Shown here piece after piece: positions 55,592 through 62,519 of a stretch of 64,000 bases of DNA. A program made the position numbers and the translations under genes. This DNA comes from Hydrogenophaga sp. Lineage in GTDB: Bacteria > Pseudomonadota > Gammaproteobacteria > Burkholderiales > Burkholderiaceae_C. Positions within the stretch are counted from its first letter, which is position 1; every line of letters begins with the position of its first letter. Below the pieces are notes generated by a model. That model saw only the letters and a list, made by a program, of their open reading frames with translations, had not been told where the DNA came from and made no database searches. The stretch lies in contig NZ_JAUSOO010000073.1 of the NCBI RefSeq assembly GCF_030656115.1, positions 1 to 64,000 of the forward strand, given 5' to 3'.

Positions 55592-55641
55592 GACACGCCG
55601 ACCAGAACACCGCCGCCGCACTGACCTCCGTCCCAACGCCC

Positions 55642-56574
55642 ATGCCCACCGCCATCAAACGCTTACTGCGCACATCGCCCCAGCAACTGCGCGCTTTTGA
55701 GGCCACTGCGCGGCTCATGTCGGTCACCCAGGCCGCGCGCGAACTGCATGTGAGCCAGCCCACCGTGAGCGTGCAACTGCGCGAACTCGCCACGCTGGTG
55801 GGCGAACCCCTGTTTGAGCCGGTGGGTCGGGGCATCCGCCTCACGCCCGCAGGCGAGGCGCTGCAAAGCACCGTGGCCGACATTGCCGCCTGCTGGCAGC
55901 GCTTTGAAGAACGGCTGTCCGACCTGAGCGGCCTGCTGCGCGGGCGCCTGCGCATTGCCGCCGTGACCACCGCCGAATACTTCGTGCCCGACCTGCTGGG
56001 GCCGTTTGCCGCGCTGCACCCCGGTGTGGACATTGATCTGGCGATCGAAAACCGCGACCGCGTCATTGCCCGCCTGCACCGCCAGGCCGACGATCTGGCC
56101 GTGATGATGCTGCCGCCCGACGAACTGCCGCTGCAAAGTCTGCCGTTTTTGGACAACCCGCTGGTGGTGCTGGCCCCGCGCAGCCACCCGCTGGCCCAGA
56201 GCACGCAACCCATTGCGCTGGAGCGCCTGAGCGCCGAGCGTTGGCTCATGCGCGAAGCCGGCAGCGGCACCCGCCAAGTGACCGAAAAGCACTTTGCCGA
56301 CCACGGCTTTTCGCCCCGCATGGCCATGAGCCTGGGCAGCAACGAAGCCATCAAGCACGCCGTGGGCGCGGGCTTGGGGTTGGCGGTGGTGTCGGCGCTC
56401 ACCGTCGAGGCCGGGCACGCGCCCAGCGCGCCGTGGGTGTGTTTGCCGGTGGAAGGCTTTCCCATTCAGCGCCAGTGGTCGCTGGTCTGGCGCAGCGACG
56501 CCCCGCTGGCCGTGCCCGCCCGACAGCTGGTGGCCTATGTGCAAAATGCCCAGAGGCCCGTGCTGGCGCACTGA
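55642..56574 (+). CDS. LysR-family regulator
   Basis: 310 residues. The winged HTH reads LRAFEATARLMSVTQAARELHVSQPTVSVQLRELATLVGEPLFEPVGRGIRLTPAG. The effector domain has RLRIAAVTTAEYFVPDLLG and the second half LGSNEAIKHAVGAGLGLAVVSA, like CbbR/CysB-type proteins. Transcribed divergently from icd with a strong palindrome between them; it probably controls icd. It is convergent with the small genes at 56599-57805. Confidence 0.88.
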   Translation: MPTAIKRLLRTSPQQLRAFEATARLMSVTQAARELHVSQPTVSVQLRELATLVGEPLFEPVGRGIRLTPAGEALQSTVADIAACWQRFEERLSDLSGLLRGRLRIAAVTTAEYFVPDLLGPFAALHPGVDIDLAIENRDRVIARLHRQADDLAVMMLPPDELPLQSLPFLDNPLVVLAPRSHPLAQSTQPIALERLSAERWLMREAGSGTRQVTEKHFADHGFSPRMAMSLGSNEAIKHAVGAGLGLAVVSALTVEAGHAPSAPWVCLPVEGFPIQRQWSLVWRSDAPLAVPARQLVAYVQNAQRPVLAH

Positions 56575-56598
56575 CCACCGACGGTGTTCAAGCGCCGC

Positions 56599-56880
56599 TC
56601 AGACCACCACGAACAGCAGCAACCAGCCCACACTGAAAGCCACCACCACCGAAGGCCGTCGAGGCGAGCGCCAGAGGGCGGACACGATGAGCAGGTTGTA
56701 AGGCAGTGGCGACAGGTGCGCCAGCAACACCCAATGCATGGGCGCGTCTTGCGAGAGCAGTGCCAAGGCCGTGCCCGTCATCAGCACATTCAGACTGGTG
56801 CCGATGAGCAGCAGGTCGCGCCAGAACAGGGTGGTCCACCCGATGCGACCCTGCCAGCGCTGAGCTATGAACGTTTTCAA
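56599..56880 (-). CDS. small inner-membrane protein (unrecognised)
   Basis: 93 residues from a TTG start. It contains about three hydrophobic segments (around 20-42, 48-67 and 73-92), the last ending at the C-terminus. I do not recognise a family. Its TTG overlaps the stop of the lipoprotein gene upstream (TTGA), the second such overlap in a row, which supports co-translation. Function unknown; membrane location is inferred from hydrophobicity. Confidence 0.6.
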   Translation of the reverse strand: MKTFIAQRWQGRIGWTTLFWRDLLLIGTSLNVLMTGTALALLSQDAPMHWVLLAHLSPLPYNLLIVSALWRSPRRPSVVVAFSVGWLLLFVVV

Positions 56881-57035
56881 GGGGTGGACCGGTGGGCAAT
56901 CGTCACCCGGAAGCTTTCACCGTCGGGGTTTTTTCCCACCGTGGCTTCGGTGTCGCCCTTGCCGGAATAGCCTTCTGAGCAGGCGCCCAGTGCCAGCAAG
57001 GCCGCTGCGGCGCATGTGCGTGGCCAGGTTATCAA
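56877..57035 (-). CDS. very small lipoprotein
   Basis: 52 residues. A short signal (LITWPRTCAAAALLALGAC) with lipobox LGAC is followed by SEGYSGKGDTEATVGKNPDGESFRVTIAHRSTP. The mature part would be about 34 residues anchored by the lipid-modified Cys19. The start TTG overlaps the stop of the CorC-like gene (TTGA), and its own stop overlaps the TTG of the membrane-protein gene. No family is recognised. The consistent TTGA coupling and lipobox make it a real gene despite its size. Confidence 0.62.
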   Translation of the reverse strand: MITWPRTCAAAALLALGACSEGYSGKGDTEATVGKNPDGESFRVTIAHRSTP

Positions 57036-57805
57036 GGGGTCATGGCCTCGTCGGTGCTTTCGGGTGCATTCGGGTCCAGACGGGTGGCCAGCACTTTGTC
57101 AATGATCCGGCCATCCATGTCCACGATCTCGAAACGCCAGGATTCCCAATCGACGTGGTCGCCCTCCTTGGGCATGCGGCCCGTCAGCAGCATCATCATG
57201 CCGCTGAGCGTGTGGTAACGGCCGCGCTCTTCGTCGGGCACCGCGTCCAGGTCCAACCGGTCCTTCAGCTCGGGCACGGGAATGTGGCCGTCGAGCAGCC
57301 ACGAGCCGTCGTCGCGCTGCACAGCCCATGAGGTGGCGGGGTCGCGCGGGCTGAACTCGCCGGTGATGGCTTCGATCAGGTCTGGCAGCGTCACGATGCC
57401 CTGCACTTCGCCGTACTCGTCGATCACAAACGCCATCTGCCCGCCCGACTGGCGGAAGTTGCCCAGCAATTCCATGCCGGTGATGGTTTCGGGCACGTAC
57501 AGCGGATCTTGCAGCGACTGGCTGGTCAGTTCGCGTTCGCCGCCGCGCAGCGCCTGCGACAGCCACTTGCGCGCATTCACCACACCCACCACCTCCTGCA
57601 TGTCGCCGCGCACCACCGGGAATCGGGCGTGGTCGGAGGCTTCGACGCGCGCCATGTTCACCTCAAAGCTCTGTTCTAGGTCGAGCGACACCACATCGCC
57701 GCGCGGCACCATCAGCGAACCGATCTGCCGGTCGTCCAGCCGGAACACGTTGCGCACCATGGCGTGTACCAGCACGGTGGCGCCGATCTGGCTGACCTGC
57801 AGCAA
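57032..57805 (-). CDS. CorC/HlyC-type CBS domain protein, 5'-truncated
   Basis: 257 residues. Two CBS domains lie at about residues 20-150 (RQIGSLMVPRGDVV, VVGVVNARKWL, MAFVIDEYGEVQGIVTLPDLIEAI), and the CorC/HlyC domain follows (DGHIPVPELKDRLDLD...YHTLSGMMMLL). Full-length proteins start with a DUF21/CNNM membrane domain, which is missing here. The first 19 residues match nothing in the family. The sequence just upstream (57824 on) belongs to a different gene, so a rearrangement probably removed the 5' half. It may now be a soluble, non-functional or regulatory fragment. Confidence 0.78.
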   Translation of the reverse strand: MLQVSQIGATVLVHAMVRNVFRLDDRQIGSLMVPRGDVVSLDLEQSFEVNMARVEASDHARFPVVRGDMQEVVGVVNARKWLSQALRGGERELTSQSLQDPLYVPETITGMELLGNFRQSGGQMAFVIDEYGEVQGIVTLPDLIEAITGEFSPRDPATSWAVQRDDGSWLLDGHIPVPELKDRLDLDAVPDEERGRYHTLSGMMMLLTGRMPKEGDHVDWESWRFEIVDMDGRIIDKVLATRLDPNAPESTDEAMTP

Positions 57806-57823
57806 AACGGCGGCGCCTTGGCT

Positions 57824-57970
57824 TCACATCGCCTTTTTGATGTCGGTGTAGTCACCGCGCGTGCGCAGGATCACCTTCACGTCGGCTTGGCCCCGGTTTC
57901 GCCAGTACCAGCCGTGGTTGCCGGTGAACGCTGCTTCCAGCACACCCTCGTCGGCGGGCACGCCTCTGCC
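57824..57970 (-). pseudogene. C-terminal remainder of the transmembrane anchor protein
   Basis: Forty-eight residues (GRGVPADEGVLEAAFTGNHG, then WYWRNRGQADVKVILRTRGD, then YTDIKKAM) lie in the same frame as the 57971-58489 gene, directly after its TAA at 57971-57973. They match the C-terminal part that anchor proteins of this type normally have, so one Lys codon (AAA or AAG) appears to have become TAA. The true stop is TGA at 57824-57826. It is not translated on its own, since no start is visible. Confidence 0.7.
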
Positions 57971-58489
57971 TTATTCGTAGCTGATCGACTTGCCAGGTGC
58001 ATCACCGTGGGTGTCGAAATTGACTTCCCCGCCCTCTACCACCCACGCATACTGGGCTTTGGCGCCTTCGGTCATCTTCAATTTGATTTCCGTACCTTCG
58101 CCTGGGGTCAGCGTGAAGGGAATTTCATCTCGCCATTCGATCTTGGGCGCGGCAACCACAGCAACAGGAGGTGGTGCAGAAACTGTGGCGGCTGGTGGTG
58201 CGGCAGTGGCCGGGGCCAAGCCGGTGGGTGCATCTACCGACGGCGACGGGACGGCGGTGGGCGTGGCGGCGGCATCGGCGGCGGCCTCTGCCGCGAGCTG
58301 CTGCTTGATCTCGCCCATGTCGGTCATGCGCAGGACTCTGCCGATGCCGGTGGGATCGATGCCATATTCGGCCGGGAGCACGACGGCCACAAGAAGAATC
58401 ACGGCAGACACGGCGGCGAGGACGGTGGAGCGCACCAGCTGCTTCGAAGAGGGCAGTTCGGCGCGGTTGGGGGTATCGCTGTTGTACAT
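57971..58489 (-). CDS. transmembrane anchor protein of a metal/HupE operon, prematurely stopped
   Basis: 172 residues. A membrane segment lies at about 19-40 (STVLAAVSAVILLVAVVLPAEYGIDPTG), followed by a Pro/Ala linker (residues 65-115) and a beta-rich tail (EIPFTLTPGEGTEIKLKMTEGAKAQYAWVVEGGEVNFDTHGDAPGKSISYE). It stops at TAA in the middle of the expected conserved tail, and the missing 48 residues continue in frame. Without read-through the protein loses its last fifth. It is downstream of the HupE-like gene by 20 bases and is probably cotranscribed with it. Confidence 0.78.
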   Translation of the reverse strand: MYNSDTPNRAELPSSKQLVRSTVLAAVSAVILLVAVVLPAEYGIDPTGIGRVLRMTDMGEIKQQLAAEAAADAAATPTAVPSPSVDAPTGLAPATAAPPAATVSAPPPVAVVAAPKIEWRDEIPFTLTPGEGTEIKLKMTEGAKAQYAWVVEGGEVNFDTHGDAPGKSISYE

Positions 58490-58509
58490 GTTGAATATTC
58501 CTGGGGTGT

Positions 58510-59247
58510 TCAAGACACGAAATAGCCGGTGAGCTGCATGCCCACCAGAATGAAACCCGCGCTCATCATGGCGACGTTGGCGGTGTAGGCGTGGCGGCTG
58601 AAGCTGCGGGTGCGGCGCCAGTAGCTCATGCCGATCAGGATGACGGCCAGGGCCAGCAACTGCCCGATCTCCACGCCCACATTGAAGGCCAGCAGGTTGG
58701 GCACCAGGCCGTTGGGCGAGATTTCGTACTCGATGATCTTGGTCGCCAGACCAAAGCCGTGGAACAGGCCAAACACCAGGGTCGCGGCCTTGGTGTTGGG
58801 CTGGAACCCCAGCCAGCGCTGGAACGCACCGATGTTGTCCAACGCCTTGTAGACGACGGACAGACCGATGATCGCGTCGATCAGGTAGCTGTTGATCCCG
58901 ACGTTGAGATACACGCCCAGGATCATGGTGGTGGAGTGACCCAGTGCAAACAGGCTCACGTAGATGGCGATGTGTTGCAGCCGGTAGAGGAAGAAGATCA
59001 CGCCGAACAGGAACAGGATGTGGTCGTAGCCGGTCATCATGTGTTTGGCGCCCAGGTACATGAAGGGCAACAAATTGACGCCCGAAATTTCCTGGATGTA
59101 GCCCTTGTCGCCTTCGGTCACGGCGTGGGCAAAGACTTCTGTGCTGCTCAAAAAAAGGCAGATGACGAAGGCTGAAAGTAGAAGCAGACGGGATTGCCAA
59201 TTCGCCCATGGCGAACGTGGCAGCCTGTCGTGAACAAGGCTGTGCAT
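58510..59247 (-). CDS. HupE/UreJ-family permease
   Basis: 245 residues. A signal or first membrane segment (residues 20-40) is followed by the HupE/UreJ_2 pattern: GYDHILFLFGVIFFL, ALGHSTTMILGVYL, FGLFHGFGLATKI and FNVGVEIGQLLAL. Members transport Ni or Co, or supply them to hydrogenase and urease. No hydrogenase or urease genes are in the window. The surrounding metal-resistance genes suggest export or homeostasis of nickel/cobalt. The 59247 ATG is preferred over an upstream start at 59286. Confidence 0.86.
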   Translation of the reverse strand: MHSLVHDRLPRSPWANWQSRLLLLSAFVICLFLSSTEVFAHAVTEGDKGYIQEISGVNLLPFMYLGAKHMMTGYDHILFLFGVIFFLYRLQHIAIYVSLFALGHSTTMILGVYLNVGINSYLIDAIIGLSVVYKALDNIGAFQRWLGFQPNTKAATLVFGLFHGFGLATKIIEYEISPNGLVPNLLAFNVGVEIGQLLALAVILIGMSYWRRTRSFSRHAYTANVAMMSAGFILVGMQLTGYFVS

Positions 59248-59312
59248 AAAGACTCCGGTGGTCTGGAAAAATGGGATGCGCCGCAAAAAGCAGCGCGAGA
59301 GCGGGGAATCTC

Positions 59313-59735
59313 TCAGCCCATGGGTGGGCGTTCCAGCCGGGATGCCTGAACCATTTCAATCCACGGTCGCACCCGTCCTGTCCAATCGGGAAGCTGCGGT
59401 GCGAACGAAAGCCATGCGGTGGGCAAGGCATGCGCTTTGTCGTGCGAATGATCGGCCCCATGGTGGGGATGGTCGGGTGCTGTGCCATGACCCACCGCCA
59501 TCCATTCGCCCTCTCCCTCTTCTTCACCGTGCGCATGCCCGTGTGCCTGTTCGTTCTGTGCGTCAACAGACGCTGGCGTGGCGTGCAGCGATGCCGCGAT
59601 CACGGCAATGCCATGCGAGTTGGTGCCCCCGATCGAAGAGAAAACTGTGCCGAACAGGATCACCATCAGAACCAGCCACCGCACACCCAGGGCTGCCCGA
59701 TTGGGTTGCACGGTACATGACAGGTTGAGGATCAT
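59313..59735 (-). CDS. small His-rich secreted or membrane protein
   Basis: 140 residues from ATG 59735. A hydrophobic segment (18-39) is followed by a His-rich stretch (AHGHAHGEEE and HPHHGADHSHDKAH) typical of metal-binding periplasmic proteins. GTG and ATG codons inside the hydrophobic segment are alternative starts. No named family is recognised. It is divergent from the CsoR-like repressor, and its start lies next to a G6 tract (59738-59743), so it is probably nickel/cobalt-induced together with the repressor-exporter genes. Confidence 0.7.
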   Translation of the reverse strand: MILNLSCTVQPNRAALGVRWLVLMVILFGTVFSSIGGTNSHGIAVIAASLHATPASVDAQNEQAHGHAHGEEEGEGEWMAVGHGTAPDHPHHGADHSHDKAHALPTAWLSFAPQLPDWTGRVRPWIEMVQASRLERPPMG

Positions 59736-59766
59736 CAGGGGGGTGTTTCAAAAATGATGCGATTAT

Positions 59767-59787
59767 AGTAACCCCCCTGAGGGGATA
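59767..59787. promoter_or_regulatory. RcnR/CsoR-type metal-repressor operator
   Basis: The divergent gap contains TAGTAACCCCCCTGAGGGGAT, a C6/G4 tract in an inverted layout like TACT-G6-N-AGTA operators of RcnR/InrS repressors. A second G6 tract lies at 59738-59743. They flank the opposing starts at 59735 and 59797. Confidence 0.68.
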
Positions 59788-59796
59788 CGAACAAAC

Positions 59797-60075
59797 ATGA
59801 CACAACCGCACACACATGCCTCCCACCCCGCCATCATCAAACGCCTTCGCAGGGCCAGCGGACACCTGAACAGCACCATCGACATGCTGGAGCAGGGACG
59901 CACCTGCCTGGATGTGGCCCAGCAACTGCAGGCGGTGGAGAAGGCGATCCAGCAGGCCAAAAAAGCCTTGATCCAGGACCACCTGGGTCACTGTCTCGAA
60001 GACCTCGTGGGGCCGCTGGACGCCGGGCAGCGCGATTCCCTGGACGGGTTCAGGGAAATCACACGCTACCTCTGA
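59797..60075 (+). CDS. CsoR/RcnR-family metal-sensing repressor
   Basis: 92 residues, all-helical DUF156 protein. Cys37, His62 and Cys66 have the CsoR C-H-C spacing, and His5, His7 and His10 precede the first helix, as in nickel-responsive RcnR/InrS types that add an N-terminal His. So Ni or Co is more likely than Cu. It is first of two genes; the NreB-like exporter follows by 46 bases. NreA/DmeR-type name is possible; the choice needs metal-binding tests. Confidence 0.85.
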   Translation: MTQPHTHASHPAIIKRLRRASGHLNSTIDMLEQGRTCLDVAQQLQAVEKAIQQAKKALIQDHLGHCLEDLVGPLDAGQRDSLDGFREITRYL

Positions 60076-60121
60076 GACTCTGGCCCAAGCTGTACCCAAG
60101 CGCTTCGAAAACGAGAACAAC

Positions 60122-61447
60122 ATGCTGGACATCCTGGCCCACCGCACCTACCGCCATCTGTTCGCCGCCCAGGTGATCGCCCTGATCGGGACCGGGCTGG
60201 CCACGGTGGCGCTGGGCCTGCTGGCCTTTGACCTGGCTGGCGACAACGCGGGCATGGTGCTGGGCACGGCCCTGGCCATCAAGATGATCGCCTACGTGGG
60301 CGTGGCACCGGTCGCGGCGGCCTTCGCCGATCGCCTGCCCCGGCGCACCCTGCTGGTCGCGCTGGACCTGGTGCGCGCGGCGGTGGCGCTGCTGCTGCCG
60401 TTCGTCTCCCAGATCTGGGAGGTGTACCTGCTGATCTTTGTGCTGCAGGCGGCGTCTGCGGCCTTCACGCCCACTTTCCAGGCCACCCTCCCCGACGTGC
60501 TGCCCGACGAAAAGGACTACACCAAGGCCCTGTCGCTCTCGCGCCTGGCGTACGACATGGAGAGCCTGGTCAGCCCGATGCTGGCGGCCGCCTTGCTCAC
60601 GGTGATCGGTTTTCACGATCTGTTCGCGGGCACGGTGGTGGGCTTCCTGGCCTCCGCAGCGCTGGTGGTGTCGGTGGCCCTGCCGGCGCATCCGGCGCCG
60701 CAACGGCGCGGCATTTACGACCGGACCACGCGCGGGCTGCGCATCTACCTGGCCACACCCCGGCTGCGCGGACTGCTGGCCGTGAATGCGGCCGTGGCCG
60801 CGGCGGGCTCCATGGTGTTTGTCAACACGGTGGTCATCGTGCAGGCCGGCTGGGGCCTGACCCAGAGCGCGGTGGCGCTGGCTTTGGCCAGTTTCGGTGC
60901 CGGCTCCATGGTGGCGGCGCTGGCCCTGCCGAAACTGCTAGAGCAGCTGCCCGATCGCAGCGCGATGCTCGGCGGCATCGGCTTGATGGTCGCGGGTCTG
61001 TTCGTGGGCACCTGGGTCCAGGGGCATGCTTCGCTGATGGTTTTGTGGTTCGTGCTCGGTCTGGGTTACTCCACCGCCCAGACACCCTCCGGGCGCCTGC
61101 TGCGGCGCTCCGCGCATCCAGAGGATCGCCCGGCGCTGTTTGCCGCGCAGTTCGCCCTGTCGCACGCCTGCTGGCTGTTGTTCTATCCCCTGGCCGGCTG
61201 GCTCGGCACCCGGTATGGCATGCCCGCAACCTTCGTGGTGCTGGGTTGCGCGGGCGCCCTGGCCATCGTGATCGCCACGAGGGTCTGGCCCGTTCAGGAC
61301 CCCGAAGTGATCGTGCACGAACACCCGGACCTGCCCATCGGTCATGCCCACATCCAGGGTGCCTTGGCCACAACCGATGGCGTGCGACACGCGCACCCCT
61401 TTGTGGTCGATGACCACCATCCCCACTGGCCCCATCTGGGTGGGTGA
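60122..61447 (+). CDS. MFS metal exporter, NreB-like, with His-rich tail
   Basis: 441 residues. About twelve membrane segments begin at residue 12 (LFAAQVIALIGTGLATVALGLLAFDL). The MFS loop motif reads ADRLPRRTLLVALDLVRA. The last 45 residues are cytoplasmic and His-rich (HEHPDLPIGHAHI, then RHAHPFVVDDHHPHWPHLGG), as known for NreB nickel exporters. It lies right after the metal-sensing repressor, so nickel (or cobalt) export is likely. The ATG is in line with the repressor gene, with no separate promoter visible. Confidence 0.85.
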   Translation: MLDILAHRTYRHLFAAQVIALIGTGLATVALGLLAFDLAGDNAGMVLGTALAIKMIAYVGVAPVAAAFADRLPRRTLLVALDLVRAAVALLLPFVSQIWEVYLLIFVLQAASAAFTPTFQATLPDVLPDEKDYTKALSLSRLAYDMESLVSPMLAAALLTVIGFHDLFAGTVVGFLASAALVVSVALPAHPAPQRRGIYDRTTRGLRIYLATPRLRGLLAVNAAVAAAGSMVFVNTVVIVQAGWGLTQSAVALALASFGAGSMVAALALPKLLEQLPDRSAMLGGIGLMVAGLFVGTWVQGHASLMVLWFVLGLGYSTAQTPSGRLLRRSAHPEDRPALFAAQFALSHACWLLFYPLAGWLGTRYGMPATFVVLGCAGALAIVIATRVWPVQDPEVIVHEHPDLPIGHAHIQGALATTDGVRHAHPFVVDDHHPHWPHLGG

Positions 61448-61514
61448 ACCACAAGGCGGTCCGCGGTAAACGCCCCATGTGGGCGTTCTCCCTGGTCACA
61501 TCCCGGGCATTTGT

Positions 61515-61553
61515 TTGAAATATACATAACTAAAAGTGTGGCGTATATTTCAA
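61515..61553. promoter_or_regulatory. palindromic operator of the chr operon
   Basis: TTGAAATATAC / GTATATTTCAA, perfect 11-bp arms with a 17-base spacer, ending four bases before the chrB ATG. The AT-rich stretch doubles as a promoter. ChrB proteins regulate chr operons, so this is probably its own site. Confidence 0.75.
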
Positions 61554-61556
61554 CAC

Positions 61557-62519
61557 ATGCTGGCCATCCTGATCCTCACACTCCCGACCCAACCCAACGC
61601 GGTGAGGGTGCGCGTGTGGCGTGCGCTCAAGACGCTGGGCTGCGGCGCCTTGCGCGACGGTGCTTACCTGCTCCCTGCGGAACACGCCGCGCTGTTTGAG
61701 CCGCTTGCCGCCGAAGTGCGGCAGCACGGCGGCTCGGCCATGGTGCTGTCGCTGTCGCCCCAGAGCGATGCACAGCGCGATGAGTTGCTGGCGCTGTTCG
61801 ACCGAACCGAGGCCTATGCGCTGTGGCGCGACACCGCCACGGCCCTGCAGGCGGAGCTGCCCACGCTGGGGGAGACCGATGCGCGCCGGCGCGGCCGGGC
61901 GGTGGCCGAGGCGCTGCAAGCGCTGCGCCGTGTCGACTACTATCCCGGCGCCGCCGCAGAGCAGGCGCAGTCCGCCATGGACGCGCTGCGGCTCGCGCTC
62001 GACGCGCGGTTCTCGCGCGGCGAACCCCAGGCCCAACGGGACCACGGCATCGAACGGCTCGATGTGCGCAAGTTCCAGGACAAGCGCTGGGCCACCCGTG
62101 CCCGCCCCTGGGTGGACCGGCTCGCCTGTGCCTGGCTGATCCGCCGCTTCATCGACCCGCAGGCCCGCTTTGTCTGGCTGAGCGACCCAGCGGGTACCAC
62201 GCCCGCGCCGCGCGGCGCGCTGGGCTTCGACTTTGACGGCGCCCGCTTCACCCACGTGGGCTCGCGTGTCTCCTTTGAGGTGTTGATCACGGCCTTTGGC
62301 TTTGATGCAGACGCCCGGTTGCAGCGCATCGCCAGCGCCGTGCATTACCTGGACGCGGGGGGCATTCCGGTACCGGAAGCCGCCGGGCTGGAAAGCGTGT
62401 TGGGTGGGCTGCGCGAACTGCATGCGCAAGACGATGCGCTGGCCGCAGCCGCAGCCGCCGTGTTTGACGCCTTGTACGCCGCGCCCACGCCCACGCCCTT
62501 GACCGGAACCGCAACATGA
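61557..62519 (+). CDS. chrB: chromate-sensing regulator ChrB
   Basis: 320 residues. The N-terminal half (AILILTLPTQPNAVRVRVWRALKTLGCGALRDGAYLLP) and the C-terminal half (RPWVDRLACAWLIRRFIDPQARFVWL, then GFDFDGARFTHVG) match ChrB proteins. It starts four bases after a long palindrome, with no ribosome binding site, so translation may be leaderless. The longer frame from 61536 would start inside the palindrome. Its stop overlaps the chrA start (ATGA). Known members control chromate resistance by sensing chromate. Confidence 0.88.
   Translation: MLAILILTLPTQPNAVRVRVWRALKTLGCGALRDGAYLLPAEHAALFEPLAAEVRQHGGSAMVLSLSPQSDAQRDELLALFDRTEAYALWRDTATALQAELPTLGETDARRRGRAVAEALQALRRVDYYPGAAAEQAQSAMDALRLALDARFSRGEPQAQRDHGIERLDVRKFQDKRWATRARPWVDRLACAWLIRRFIDPQARFVWLSDPAGTTPAPRGALGFDFDGARFTHVGSRVSFEVLITAFGFDADARLQRIASAVHYLDAGGIPVPEAAGLESVLGGLRELHAQDDALAAAAAAVFDALYAAPTPTPLTGTAT

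Noticed and set aside
61536..61556. chrB start at 61536
   Set aside because: That codon lies inside the palindrome and the added residues are not conserved in ChrB proteins.
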